32,119 nucleotides of DNA from Armatimonadota bacterium (GTDB lineage Bacteria > Armatimonadota > JAAZEB01): NCBI GenBank assembly GCA_012512505.1, contig JAAZEB010000152.1, positions 1 through 32,119 on the forward strand, read 5' to 3'. The position numbers were made by a program, and so were the translations under genes. Shown piece by piece: positions 17,708-25,364 of this stretch. Positions within the stretch are counted from its first letter, which is position 1. Each line of letters begins with the position of its first letter. A model generated the notes under the pieces. It had not been told where the DNA came from. It saw only the letters and a list, made by a program, of their open reading frames with translations, and did no database searches.

Positions 17708-19924
17708 ATGCGAAACTGGGCGGCGCTAAAGGTGGCTTTGGCGGTGCTCCCGGCGTTCGGCTGCCTGGTGGCGGCCAACACGCGGGAGGCAGCCACGGGA
17801 GACCCGGCAATGGAAGCAAAGATCGAGGTGGTCGACTTCCTGGCGGAGCGGTCGCTGGCGCGGGCCGGCCGGCCGGTGGGGCTCGCCGCCAGCGTGATCA
17901 ACCGGAGTGAGACCGACGCGGTGTTGAAGGTGACGCTGGACCTGCCGAACGGCCTGCGCGCGGCGAGCGCCCCGCCGGAGCTCAGCTTCCGGCTGACGGC
18001 AGGCGCGGCGAAGGAGTTGCGCTGGCGCGTGCGCGCTGACGCCCCGCTCTACGACGACCTGCGGCTGCGGGTGAGCACCGCCGGCCAGGTGGTGGCCGAA
18101 GCCTCGCTGCCAATGCGCTTCCTACCCCCGGTGAGCGTGCCGAAAGGTTACATCCCCGAGCCAAAGCCGGCCCAGACGCCGATTCTGATCGGTGCCCACC
18201 ACTGCCCGCTGTGGGAGGCCGACCGGCCGGAGATGTGGACGCAGATCCGCAAGCACCCGGAGCGCCTGCCGGCACTCGGCTTCTACGCCCAGGAGAACCC
18301 GGAGGTTGCCGACTGGGAGACGAAGTGGGCCGTGGAGCACGGCATCAGCTTCTTCATCTACTGCTGGTACCGCGCCAGCCAGGGCGAGCCGGTGAAGATG
18401 AACTTCGGCAGCGCGATCCACCAGGCGCTGTTTCACTCGCGCTACCAGGAGAAGCTGAAGTTCACCTTGATGTGGGAGAACCAGGCGCGCGGCACCGCCG
18501 GGGTGGCCGATGAGAACGACCTGCTGCAAAACCTGCTCCCGTTCTGGATCCGGGAGTACTTCCGGCACCCGAGCTACCTGAAGGTCGACAACCGCCCGGT
18601 GCTTTTCATCTACCGGCCGGAGTTCCTGATCGACGACCTGGGCGGCGAGGCAAACGTCGTCCGCGCGTTCGACAAAATGCGCCAGGCCTGCCGCGACGCC
18701 GGCTTCGCCGGGCTCTACATCCTTGGCGAGTACCGCGGCCTCGACGCCAACCACCTGCGCCAGATGCAGCGCCTCGGGCTAGACTACACCTTCGCCTACT
18801 GCTGGCACATCTCCGACAACCCGACCCCGGCACGGGCGATTGCCACCCAGATGGACTACCTCCGCCAGACGCAGGCGCTGGCGATCCTGCCCCAGGTGGT
18901 CACCGTTTCCCAAGGCTGGAGCGGCTGGCACGATGAGGGGAGCATCTGGCAGATCCCGCCGCGCGAGTATGAGGAGCTGCTGCGCCAGGCCAAGCAGTTC
19001 ATCACCACGCTGCCGCCGGGCGAGCTGGGCAGCCGGATGCTGCTGCTGGACAACTGGAACGAATGGGGCGAGGGCCACTACCTCGCTCCCCACACCGAGC
19101 ACGGCTTCGGCTACCTGGATGCCGTGCGCCGTGTCTTCGCCCCCGATGCCGGCCCGCACACCGACTTGCTCCCCGAAGACCTGGGGCTGGGGCCGTATGA
19201 CCGGCCCTACCGGGAACACCTGGTCCACGAGAGAAACCTGCGGCGCCTGCTTTCGCGGCGGGTAACCAAGCCCGGTGCGCCAAGGGGTCTCCTCGGCTGG
19301 TGGGCGTTCGATGAGGAGGGCCCGGTGGCGCTCGACTACTCCGGCCACCGCCTCGGCGGCGAGCTGCGTGACGCCCGGCGTGTTCCGGGGTGGGAAGGCA
19401 GCGCCCTCGAATGCCGGGGCGGATGCGTCGTCGTGCCGAACCATCCCCGCCTCTCGCCGACGGCGGGACTGACCATCGAGTGCTGGGTGAAGAGCGATCA
19501 GCCCGGCCAGGAAAACACCTGGATTGTCAACCGGGTGCTGGCTGGCAGCACCGACACCGGCTACCGCCTCGGGGTGCTCGGCGGCAAGCCCTGCTTCGAG
19601 GTACCGCAGACCGACTGGAGCCACCACCTGACCGCCACGGCCGACCTGCCCACCGGCCGCTGGGTTCACCTGGCCGGCACCTTCGACGGCCAGCAAATGC
19701 GCCTCTACGTCGATGGGAAGCTAGACGGCGTCATGGATCGGCCCGGCCCGGTGAAGCCGAACAACCTCCCCCTGCACCTGGGCAGCTACGAGGCCAAGCA
19801 CCAAGCCCACTTCGTCGGCCTGCTGGACGAGGTGCGCCTCTATGACCGTGCCCTCACCGCGGCGGAGGTTGCCCGGCTCGCCGCAGCCGGCACCTCCCCT
19901 GGGATGGGCCTCCAACCCCGATAG
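17708..19924 (+). CDS. Exported WbsX/GH99-like protein with C-terminal LamG domain
   Basis: A 738-residue exported protein. The N-terminus MRNWAALKVALAVLPAFGC is a hydrophobic export signal; the AFGC could act as a weak lipobox. Residues 35-145 form a beta-rich domain (VGLAASVINRSETDAVLKVT). Residues 160-475 match the glycosyltransferase-WbsX/GH99-like family (IGAHHCPLWEADRPEMW; GISFFIYCWYRASQGEP; LLDNWNEWGEGHYLAPHTEH). Residues 528-725 are a concanavalin/LamG-3 module (GWWAFDEEGPVALDYSGH; RWVHLAGTFDGQQMRLYVDG; LLDEVRLYDRALTAAEVARL). A role in recognising or cleaving extracellular polysaccharide fits better than cytoplasmic glycosyl transfer, because of the export signal and LamG; this is an inference. 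GGGAGGG seven bases before the ATG sets the start. Confidence 0.82.
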   Translation: MRNWAALKVALAVLPAFGCLVAANTREAATGDPAMEAKIEVVDFLAERSLARAGRPVGLAASVINRSETDAVLKVTLDLPNGLRAASAPPELSFRLTAGAAKELRWRVRADAPLYDDLRLRVSTAGQVVAEASLPMRFLPPVSVPKGYIPEPKPAQTPILIGAHHCPLWEADRPEMWTQIRKHPERLPALGFYAQENPEVADWETKWAVEHGISFFIYCWYRASQGEPVKMNFGSAIHQALFHSRYQEKLKFTLMWENQARGTAGVADENDLLQNLLPFWIREYFRHPSYLKVDNRPVLFIYRPEFLIDDLGGEANVVRAFDKMRQACRDAGFAGLYILGEYRGLDANHLRQMQRLGLDYTFAYCWHISDNPTPARAIATQMDYLRQTQALAILPQVVTVSQGWSGWHDEGSIWQIPPREYEELLRQAKQFITTLPPGELGSRMLLLDNWNEWGEGHYLAPHTEHGFGYLDAVRRVFAPDAGPHTDLLPEDLGLGPYDRPYREHLVHERNLRRLLSRRVTKPGAPRGLLGWWAFDEEGPVALDYSGHRLGGELRDARRVPGWEGSALECRGGCVVVPNHPRLSPTAGLTIECWVKSDQPGQENTWIVNRVLAGSTDTGYRLGVLGGKPCFEVPQTDWSHHLTATADLPTGRWVHLAGTFDGQQMRLYVDGKLDGVMDRPGPVKPNNLPLHLGSYEAKHQAHFVGLLDEVRLYDRALTAAEVARLAAAGTSPGMGLQPR

Positions 19925-20032
19925 GCCCTCGGCCCAATGTTGGAGGGGCGCATTCTAGCGGCTGCGGTCGGAGCGCCGGCGTCTCGCCGGCCGGCGTAGG
20001 AAACATCCGACGCCGGGGAGATGTTCCTCCTC

Positions 20033-20176
20033 CAGGAAAGATGGCCGGAGTACCCGAGCCATCGGGCTTCAGGGTTTGGGATGCCGCATTGCTGCGGCGC
20101 TCCGTCGCTCTCCCAGGCAACTGGCCGGAGTGCCCGAGCCATCGGGCCTCTTCGGGCTGGCCGCATTGCCACGGCC
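20033..20176 (+). repeat. Class B repeat cluster 1
   Basis: Two partial units downstream of the WbsX-LamG gene. Each has CTGGCCGGAGT or a variant, the hairpin CCCGAGCCATCGGG (20053-20066 and 20133-20146), and a GCCGCATTGCTGCGGC hairpin (20083-20098) that is degenerate in the second unit. The order is the same as in cluster 3 (28780-28985) and inverted relative to cluster 2 (25240-25364). With 19925-20032 (nothing recognised) it makes up the first part of the 613-base gap before the pilin gene. Confidence 0.85.
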
Positions 20177-20262
20177 CCCCGCTGTTCTACCCTGGAAATG
20201 GTCTCTTGTCACCCACCTAACGCTTGGATTGGCGATGGAGCCCCTTTTTCATTCTCCTGGGT

Positions 20263-20294
20263 GCCCGCCGGGTATGGGGGCTCCTACGGCGGGC
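20263..20294. other. Hairpin in the gap upstream of the pilin promoter
   Basis: GCCCGCCG (20263-20270) and CGGCGGGC (20287-20294) form an eight-base-pair perfect stem with a 16-base loop. It lies between class B cluster 1 and the pilin promoter and may mark a transcript end. Nothing else is recognised between 20177 and 20366. Confidence 0.4.
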
Positions 20295-20366
20295 GGAGCC
20301 GGCTTGCCCCTTGGGTCTGCGTCGCCCCGTGCGCGGCGACCGTTCGTAACAACATGCATTAGGAAC

Positions 20367-20411
20367 TTCTAATGAGACTCTAATCTGCTTTTAATCTTCG
20401 CACGCTATAAT
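20367..20411 (+). promoter_or_regulatory. Promoter with three 11-bp direct repeats (PhoB-box-like) and perfect -10
   Basis: TTCTAAT (20367-20373), CTCTAAT (20378-20384) and TTTTAAT (20389-20395) are direct repeats with consensus YTYTAAT, each separated by four bases and so exactly 11 bases apart. A perfect TATAAT follows at 20406-20411, ten bases after the last repeat, and no -35 hexamer is evident. This is the geometry of a PhoB/OmpR-family box replacing the -35 element. The stretch is conspicuously AT-rich against its surroundings. The predicted leader to the pilin-like gene is about 120 bases. Confidence 0.65.
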
Positions 20412-20537
20412 GGGGTGTAGGAATCGGGGGGCGCGCCACGCGCCCGCGGTGGGCACCCGCCTTGGGGCGATGCCCACGGTTGTTCACACCGGCTTCCATG
20501 CTGCCGCAAATCAAGGCAGGCAGGGAGGAGGAGCAAG

Positions 20538-21203
20538 ATGCGACGGAAAGGCGCCGGCTTCACCTTGATTGAGCTGCTTGTGGTGATCGCTATCATAGCG
20601 ATCCTTGCAGCGATTCTGTTCCCGGTCTTCGCGCGAGCCAGGGAGAACGCACGTAAGTCGAGCTGCCAGAGCAACGTGAAGCAGCTCGCCCAGGGCGTGA
20701 TGATGTACGCCCAGGACTACGATGAGACCCTGCTCGATCACTGTGGGCAAACCTCCGGCATCTGCTGGGCGGCAGGGATCTTCCCCTACATCAAAAACGT
20801 GGATGTCTACTACTGCCCCAGCAGCGGCTTCTCCAAGAGCGACTATGTGTTCGGCAGATACCGCTCAGCGGATTTGTCCGCCATGTTTGACTTCAACCCG
20901 CCGCTGCCGCGCAGCTATGCCTGGAACCTACTGATCGACAACCTCCGGTTGTCCCAGATCGACAAGCCAGCGCAGGTAGTCTGTATCGCCGACAGCGATG
21001 GCTTCGGCTATATGGCCCCCACGCACTCCTGCATCGGCTTCACCTCCTTTGGGGCCACCGCGGCCTGCGCCGCCGAGTACGCGCACATGCAACCGCGCCA
21101 CATGGATGGAATGATCCTGGCGTTTGTGGATGGGCACGTGAAGTGGTACACGGCCCAGGCGATCCTGGCCGGGTTCAGGAACGGGACTCTGCTGCCCAGC
21201 TAA
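20538..21203 (+). CDS. Type II secretion/type IV pilin-like protein with prepilin N-terminus (DUF1559-like)
   Basis: A 221-residue prepilin-like protein. The type III signal MRRKGAG precedes [16 protein letters not shown]: cleavage is expected after Gly7, Phe8 would be N-methylated, and Glu12 is the conserved Glu5 of the mature form. The following [16 protein letters not shown] and [20 protein letters not shown] form the pattern common in Armatimonadota, where such genes are present in many copies. The C-terminal [17 protein letters not shown] is the typical H-x-x-G...DGHVK motif of this H-X9-DG family. Several cysteines could form disulfides. GGAGGAGGAG upstream supports the start. It would need a prepilin peptidase and assembly machinery encoded elsewhere. 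Its role (pseudopilin or surface protein) is not defined. Confidence 0.88.
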   Translation: MRRKGAGFTLIELLVVIAIIAILAAILFPVFARARENARKSSCQSNVKQLAQGVMMYAQDYDETLLDHCGQTSGICWAAGIFPYIKNVDVYYCPSSGFSKSDYVFGRYRSADLSAMFDFNPPLPRSYAWNLLIDNLRLSQIDKPAQVVCIADSDGFGYMAPTHSCIGFTSFGATAACAAEYAHMQPRHMDGMILAFVDGHVKWYTAQAILAGFRNGTLLPS

Positions 21204-21211
21204 CGAACCCA

Positions 21212-21286
21212 CCACGGAGCGCGAAGCGGGCGTGGTGTCGGGCGCCGGAGCAGGCGAATCCTGCCGGCGCCCGACGTGCTCCGTGG
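21212..21286 (+). terminator. Large nested stem-loop after the pilin gene
   Basis: An outer stem CCACGGAGC/GCTCCGTGG (21212-21220 with 21278-21286) encloses an inner twelve-base stem GTCGGGCGCCGG/CCGGCGCCCGAC (21237-21248 with 21264-21275), with a further GCAGG/CCTGC option in the loop. It starts nine bases after the pilin stop. It may end the pilin transcript or stabilise its 3' end; no T-run follows. Confidence 0.5.
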
Positions 21287-21297
21287 CCACCCGGACC

Positions 21298-21359
21298 GGC
21301 GGGTGGCGAATTCCTGATCGCGGGGGGCGACGCCCCCGCGTTCTCAGGGAAAACCCGCC
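21298..21359. other. Second nested inverted repeat, three concentric stems
   Basis: Three concentric arm pairs: GGCGGGT with ACCCGCC (21298-21304, 21353-21359), CCTGA with TCAGG (21313-21317, 21344-21348) and CGCGGGGG with CCCCCGCG (21319-21326, 21333-21340). The apical loop is GCGACG. It directly follows the pilin 3' structure and precedes the hdr promoter. Function unknown. Confidence 0.6.
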
Positions 21360-21383
21360 ACCAGCAATCAGGAGATCCCTCAA

Positions 21384-21413
21384 TTGACGCGCCCCGCCGT
21401 GGTCTGCTATAGT
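21384..21413 (+). promoter_or_regulatory. Sigma-70-type promoter of the hdr/flx operon
   Basis: TTGACG (21384-21389) and TATAGT (21408-21413) each match consensus at five of six positions, with an 18-base spacer and an extended -10 TG at 21405-21406. It is the only good promoter seen before hdrC, whose start codon lies about 300 bases downstream. Confidence 0.65.
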
Positions 21414-21419
21414 TGGGTG

Positions 21420-21721
21420 TGGCAGGCGGCGACGAGCTGCCGCCCTGTCTGCCCCGGCAACGGTACGTACGGTGCGGCACAGCGCGCGGGGATGCCGGCC
21501 TCTTCTGCCCTGGCGCTGTGCCGCGCTCTGTCCGCCCGAAGGCTTCACCGCCATCCGTACTGTCCTGAGCACTGAGCGCTGCTGCCGGGCGCACTCAGGA
21601 TGGCTCCCTCAACCCCCTGCCCCGCCCGTCCACTGGAACGCGACCGCGCGCCGCGCTGTCCTGTGTAGGGGTGACAGCGAATCGCGCCCCTACTCCGGGA
21701 GCGGCGAACCGAAAGGCATTG
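21420..21721 (+). promoter_or_regulatory. About 300-base structured leader of the hdr/flx operon
   Basis: No credible gene is seen. Inverted repeats include a perfect GCGGCACAGCGC/GCGCTGTGCCGC pair (21474-21485 with 21513-21524), a G/C-rich stem near 21421-21453, and GTAGGGG/CCCCTAC (21665-21671 with 21687-21693) just before the hdrC ribosome-binding site. The last resembles intergenic palindromes of the TAGGGGCGCGATT type seen in other bacteria. I do not recognise a known riboswitch class; it may be a regulatory leader or accumulated repeats. Confidence 0.4.
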
Positions 21722-22345
21722 ATGAAGCTCGGAAGTGTTGCGAGGGAAAAGACCCGCTCGGGGTTCCTGGCGGAAGTGCGCCGGCGCAGCGGCACGAACC
21801 CGGCCGATTGCTACCAGTGCGGCAAATGTACCGCCGGCTGCCCCCTCACCTTTGCCGGCGACCTGGACCCGGCGCGGGTGATGCGGCTGGTGCAGCTTGG
21901 GCAGCGCGATGCCGTGCTGCAGAGCCGCACCATCTGGCTGTGCGCCTCCTGCGAGACGTGTACCACGCGCTGCCCTCAAGAGGTGGATCTGGCGAGCGTG
22001 ATGGACGCCCTGCGCATCATGGCGCGCGAGGCCGGCCTCACCCAGGCGGCGCGCGAGGTTGCCATCGCCAATGCCGGGCTGCTCGGCAGCGTTAAGAGCC
22101 GCGGCCGCGTTCACGAGATGATGCTGGTGCTGCAGCAAAACCTGCGGACGCTGCACCTCTTCCGCGATGCCGAGAAGGGTCCCGTCCTGATGCTGAAGGG
22201 CAAGATGGATCCCCTGGGCCACAAGCGCGGCGCCCGCGACCAGGTGCGCCGCCTCTTCGAGAACGTGGCCCGGATGGAGGCGGCGGAGCGCGCCGCGTCG
22301 ACCACCCCGCGGTGCGCGTGCAGCGATGAAGGAGGGGAAGCGTGA
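21722..22345 (+). CDS. hdrC: Heterodisulfide-reductase subunit C-like iron-sulfur protein
   Basis: A 207-residue HdrC-like protein carrying two [4Fe-4S] motifs. These are Cys30-Cys33-Cys36-Cys40 (DCYQCGKCTAGCPL) and Cys74-Cys77-Cys80-Cys84 (WLCASCETCTTRCPQ). HdrC passes electrons from HdrA to the catalytic HdrB. AAAGG a few bases upstream fixes the ATG at 21722; an in-frame ATG at 21671 lies within the leader hairpin and lacks homology. The stop overlaps the GTG start of hdrB by four bases (GTGA), so the two are translationally coupled. The C-terminal tail after residue 180 is charged and ends in a Cys-rich RCACSDEGG. The position as first gene of a seven-gene locus identifies it as part of an Hdr/Flx complex. 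Confidence 0.92.
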   Translation: MKLGSVAREKTRSGFLAEVRRRSGTNPADCYQCGKCTAGCPLTFAGDLDPARVMRLVQLGQRDAVLQSRTIWLCASCETCTTRCPQEVDLASVMDALRIMAREAGLTQAAREVAIANAGLLGSVKSRGRVHEMMLVLQQNLRTLHLFRDAEKGPVLMLKGKMDPLGHKRGARDQVRRLFENVARMEAAERAASTTPRCACSDEGGEA

Positions 22346-23208
22346 GCTACGCCTACTTTCCAGGATGCTCGCAGCAAGGGATGGCGGCGGAGTTCGACCG
22401 CTCTGCCCGGAGCGTGTGCGACCGCCTGGGCATCGCGCTGAGCGAGATCCCGGACTGGGTGTGCTGCGGCGCCACGCCGGCGCACGCCACCAGCCACCTC
22501 CTCTCCATCGCCTTGCCCGCGCTGACGCTGGCGAAGGTGAAGGATGCCGACGCCGTGGCGACCGTCTGCGCCGCCTGCTACAGCCGCCTGCGCATCGCCA
22601 GCCATGAGCTGCGCGAGGACGCGGAGCTGCGCGCCCGGGTGAAGGAGGCGGCCGGCGTGGAGTGTGCCGGTGAGGTGCCGGTGCGCCACCTGCTCGATAT
22701 TCTGTGCAACGACCTGGGCGTGGCGGCGATCCGCGAGCGGGTGAAGCGCCCGCTGGCCGGTCTGAAAGTGGCCTGCTACTACGGCTGCCTGCTGATGCGC
22801 CCGCCGAAGGTGGTGGCGTTCGACGATCCCGAGAACCCGCGGGTGATGGACGAGGTCCTCGCCGCGGCGGGTGCCGAGTGCGTGGAGTGGCCCTACAAGA
22901 CGGAGTGCTGCGGGGCCAGCCTCAGCCTGGCGCGGCCAGACGTGGTGTGCAAGCTGGCCAACGACATCCTGCGCGAGGCGCGCGATGCCGGGGCGCACGT
23001 GATCGCCGTGGCCTGCCCGCTCTGCCACACCAACCTGGACCTGCGCCAGGCGGACGTTGCCCGGCAGTATGGGGTGCGCTACGAGATGCCGGTGCTTTTC
23101 TTCACTCAACTCCTCGGGCTGGCGCTGGGCGTGCCGGAAAAGGGCCTCGGCCTGAACCGGCTGATCGTGAGTCCCAAGCCGGTGCTGGAGAAGCTGGCGG
23201 CCGCGTGA
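22342..23208 (+). CDS. hdrB: Heterodisulfide-reductase subunit B-like protein with two CCG domains
   Basis: A 288-residue HdrB-like protein, the expected disulfide-reducing subunit. Both CCG domains are complete. The first is Cys9, Cys41-Cys42, Cys76, Cys79 (YFPGCS; WVCCGATP; VCAACY). The second is Cys149, Cys189-Cys190, Cys225, Cys228 (YYGCLLMRPP; ECCGASLS; ACPLCHTNLD). In the methanogen enzyme such motifs bind two noncubane [4Fe-4S] clusters that cleave a heterodisulfide. In bacteria lacking coenzymes M and B the substrate is another disulfide or unknown thiol, with DsrC proposed in sulfate reducers. GGAGG six bases before GTG supports the start. The full cysteine set argues for an active enzyme rather than a degenerate homologue. 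Confidence 0.93.
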   Translation: MSYAYFPGCSQQGMAAEFDRSARSVCDRLGIALSEIPDWVCCGATPAHATSHLLSIALPALTLAKVKDADAVATVCAACYSRLRIASHELREDAELRARVKEAAGVECAGEVPVRHLLDILCNDLGVAAIRERVKRPLAGLKVACYYGCLLMRPPKVVAFDDPENPRVMDEVLAAAGAECVEWPYKTECCGASLSLARPDVVCKLANDILREARDAGAHVIAVACPLCHTNLDLRQADVARQYGVRYEMPVLFFTQLLGLALGVPEKGLGLNRLIVSPKPVLEKLAAA

Positions 23209-23222
23209 GAGGGTGCTGATCG

Positions 23223-25214
23223 ATGGCTCGTGTTGGGGTCTTCATCTGCCATTGCGGGGAGAACATCGCGCGCACGGTGGATTGCGCGCGGGTGGCCGAG
23301 TATGCCGCCACCCTCCCCGGCGTGGCGCACGCGGTGGACTACCGCTACATGTGCTCCGATCCGGGGCAGCGCCTGATCGAGACGGCGATCCGCGAGCACG
23401 GACTCACCGGCGTCGTCGTGGCGTCGTGCAGCCCCCACATGCACGAGGTGACCTTCCGCCGCACCGTGGCGCGTGCTGGCCTCAACCCGTTCCTCTGCGA
23501 GATGGCCAACATTCGCGAGCAGTGCTCCTGGGTGCATGAGGATCGCGAAGCCGCCACCGCGAAGGCCTGCGAGCTGGTGCGCCTGATGGTGGAGAAGGTG
23601 AAGTGGAACACGGCACTCGAGCCGATCCACGTGCCGGTCACCCGCAAGGCGCTGGTAATCGGCGGGGGCATCGCCGGCATCCAGGCCGCGCTGGATATCG
23701 CCAACGGCGGCCGCGAGGTGATCCTAGTCGAGAAAGGCCCCTCCATCGGCGGGCACATGGCGCAGCTCTCGGAGACCTTCCCCACCCTCGACTGCTCGCA
23801 GTGCATCATGACGCCGCGCATGGTGGAGGTGAAAAACCACCCGAACATCACCCTCTACACCTACGCCGAGGTGGAGAAGGTAGACGGCTACATCGGCAAC
23901 TTCGCGGTGACCATCCGCAAGAAGGCGCGCTGTGTCGACGAGGCGCTGTGCACCGGCTGCGGCGAGTGCCAGAGCAAGTGCCCCCAGGGCAAGCTGAAAA
24001 CGTCGGTGATCCCCAACGAGTTCGACCTGGGCCTCAGCCGGCGGCCGGCCATCTACGTGCCGTTCCCCCAGGCGGTGCCGAACGTGCCGGTCATCGACAA
24101 GGAGCACTGCCGCTACTTCCAGGATGGCAAGTGCGGCGTCTGCCAGAAGGTGTGCCCGGCCAAGGCGGTCGATTTCACGCAGACAGACCAGGTCGTCACC
24201 GAGCAGGTGGGCGCGATTGTGGTCGCCACCGGCTACGACGTGATGTCGTCGGGCGAGTATGGCGAGTATGGCGGCGGGCGCTACCCGGACGTGATCGACG
24301 GCCTGCAGTTCGAGCGGCTGCTGAGTGCCTCCGGGCCGACCGGCGGCGAGGTGAAGCGGCCGTCGGACGGCAAGGTGCCGGAAACGGTGGTCTTCATTGC
24401 CTGTGCCGGCTCGCGGGATCGCTCGCACGGGGTGCCTTACTGCTCGAAGATCTGCTGCATGTATACGGCTAAGCACGCGATGCTCTACAAGCACAAGGTG
24501 CATCACGGGCAGGCCTACGTCTTCTACATGGACATTCGCGCCGGCGGCAAGAATTACGACGAGTTTGTGCGCCGCGCCATCGAGGAGGAGGGCGCCGTCT
24601 ACCTGCGCGGCCGCGTCTCGCGCCTCTATCAGAAGGACGGGCAGCTCATCGTCAAGGGCGCCGACACCCTCAGCGGCCAACCGGTGGAGATCGCGGCCGA
24701 CCTGGTGGTGCTGGCGACGGCGATCCAGGCGCGGCCGGGGTCGGACGCGCTGGCGCAGATGCTGAAGGTCCCTTACGACGGCTACGGCTTCCTGAGCGAG
24801 GCGCACCCGAAGCTGCGGCCGGTGGAGACGAACAGCGCCGGCGTCTACCTGGCGGGCGCTTGCCAGGCGCCGAAGGATATCCCCGAGACGGTGGCGCAGG
24901 CGAGCGCCGCGGCCAGCAAGGTGCTCGGCCTCTTCTCCATGGAGCAGATGGAGCGCGAGCCGACCGTCTCGGTGGTAAACGAGCGCACCTGCATCGGCTG
25001 CTTCGACTGCGAGCGCGTCTGCCCCTTCGGCGCCATCGAGCATCGGGAGATCCGCGACCGCCGGGGCAACCTGCTGAAGGTCGTCTCTCACGTGAACGAG
25101 GGGGTCTGCGCCGGGTGTGGCGCCTGCGCCACCACCTGCCGCAGCGGCAGCATCGAACTGCGCGGCTACACCGACGAGCAGGTTTTCGCCCAGATCGCCG
25201 CCGTGGGGGTATAG
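23223..25214 (+). CDS. hdrA: Heterodisulfide-reductase subunit A-like flavoprotein
   Basis: A 663-residue HdrA of usual length, the flavoprotein at which electron bifurcation is thought to occur. The N-terminal domain has FICHCGENIA plus Cys44, Cys69, Cys92 and Cys101. The FAD site is VIGGGIAGIQAALDIANGG (147-163), followed by EKGPSIGGHMAQL and the Cys191/Cys194 pair in DCSQCIMTPRM. An inserted ferredoxin region holds Cys243-246-249-253 and Cys296-304-307-311. A C-terminal ferredoxin domain holds Cys590-593-596-600 and Cys629-632-635-639. All are typical of HdrA. It starts 14 bases after hdrB. A class B repeat cluster and a HEAT-repeat remnant separate it from the Flx-like genes, but orientation and content indicate one operon. 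In FlxABCD-HdrABC, NADH electrons are thought to be split between ferredoxin and the HdrB substrate. Confidence 0.94.
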   Translation: MARVGVFICHCGENIARTVDCARVAEYAATLPGVAHAVDYRYMCSDPGQRLIETAIREHGLTGVVVASCSPHMHEVTFRRTVARAGLNPFLCEMANIREQCSWVHEDREAATAKACELVRLMVEKVKWNTALEPIHVPVTRKALVIGGGIAGIQAALDIANGGREVILVEKGPSIGGHMAQLSETFPTLDCSQCIMTPRMVEVKNHPNITLYTYAEVEKVDGYIGNFAVTIRKKARCVDEALCTGCGECQSKCPQGKLKTSVIPNEFDLGLSRRPAIYVPFPQAVPNVPVIDKEHCRYFQDGKCGVCQKVCPAKAVDFTQTDQVVTEQVGAIVVATGYDVMSSGEYGEYGGGRYPDVIDGLQFERLLSASGPTGGEVKRPSDGKVPETVVFIACAGSRDRSHGVPYCSKICCMYTAKHAMLYKHKVHHGQAYVFYMDIRAGGKNYDEFVRRAIEEEGAVYLRGRVSRLYQKDGQLIVKGADTLSGQPVEIAADLVVLATAIQARPGSDALAQMLKVPYDGYGFLSEAHPKLRPVETNSAGVYLAGACQAPKDIPETVAQASAAASKVLGLFSMEQMEREPTVSVVNERTCIGCFDCERVCPFGAIEHREIRDRRGNLLKVVSHVNEGVCAGCGACATTCRSGSIELRGYTDEQVFAQIAAVGV

Positions 25215-25239
25215 CGGGCGACCAGCGCCCGCGGCGAAG

Positions 25240-25364
25240 AGGCCCGATGGCTCGGGCACTCCGGCCAGTTGCCTGGGAGAGTAACGGAGTGCCGCAGCAA
25301 TGCGGCTTCCCACAGTGCGAAGCCTGATGGCTCGGGCGCTCCGGCCAGTTGCCTGGGAGAGCAC
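25240..25364 (-). repeat. Class B repeat cluster 2, inside the hdr/flx operon
   Basis: Two units in reverse orientation relative to clusters 1 and 3. Each contains CCCGATGGCTCGGG or a close variant, followed by ACTCCGGCCAGTTGCC or GCTCCGGCCAGTTGCC. Between the units is a GCCGCAGCAATGCGGC hairpin (25291-25306). The cluster lies between the hdrA stop and the HEAT-repeat remnant and ends abruptly at the remnant's first recognisable codon. Confidence 0.88.

Noticed and set aside
21420-21721. Known riboswitch such as cobalamin, TPP or SAM
   Set aside because: None of the conserved boxes of those classes could be found; listed only as a structured leader.
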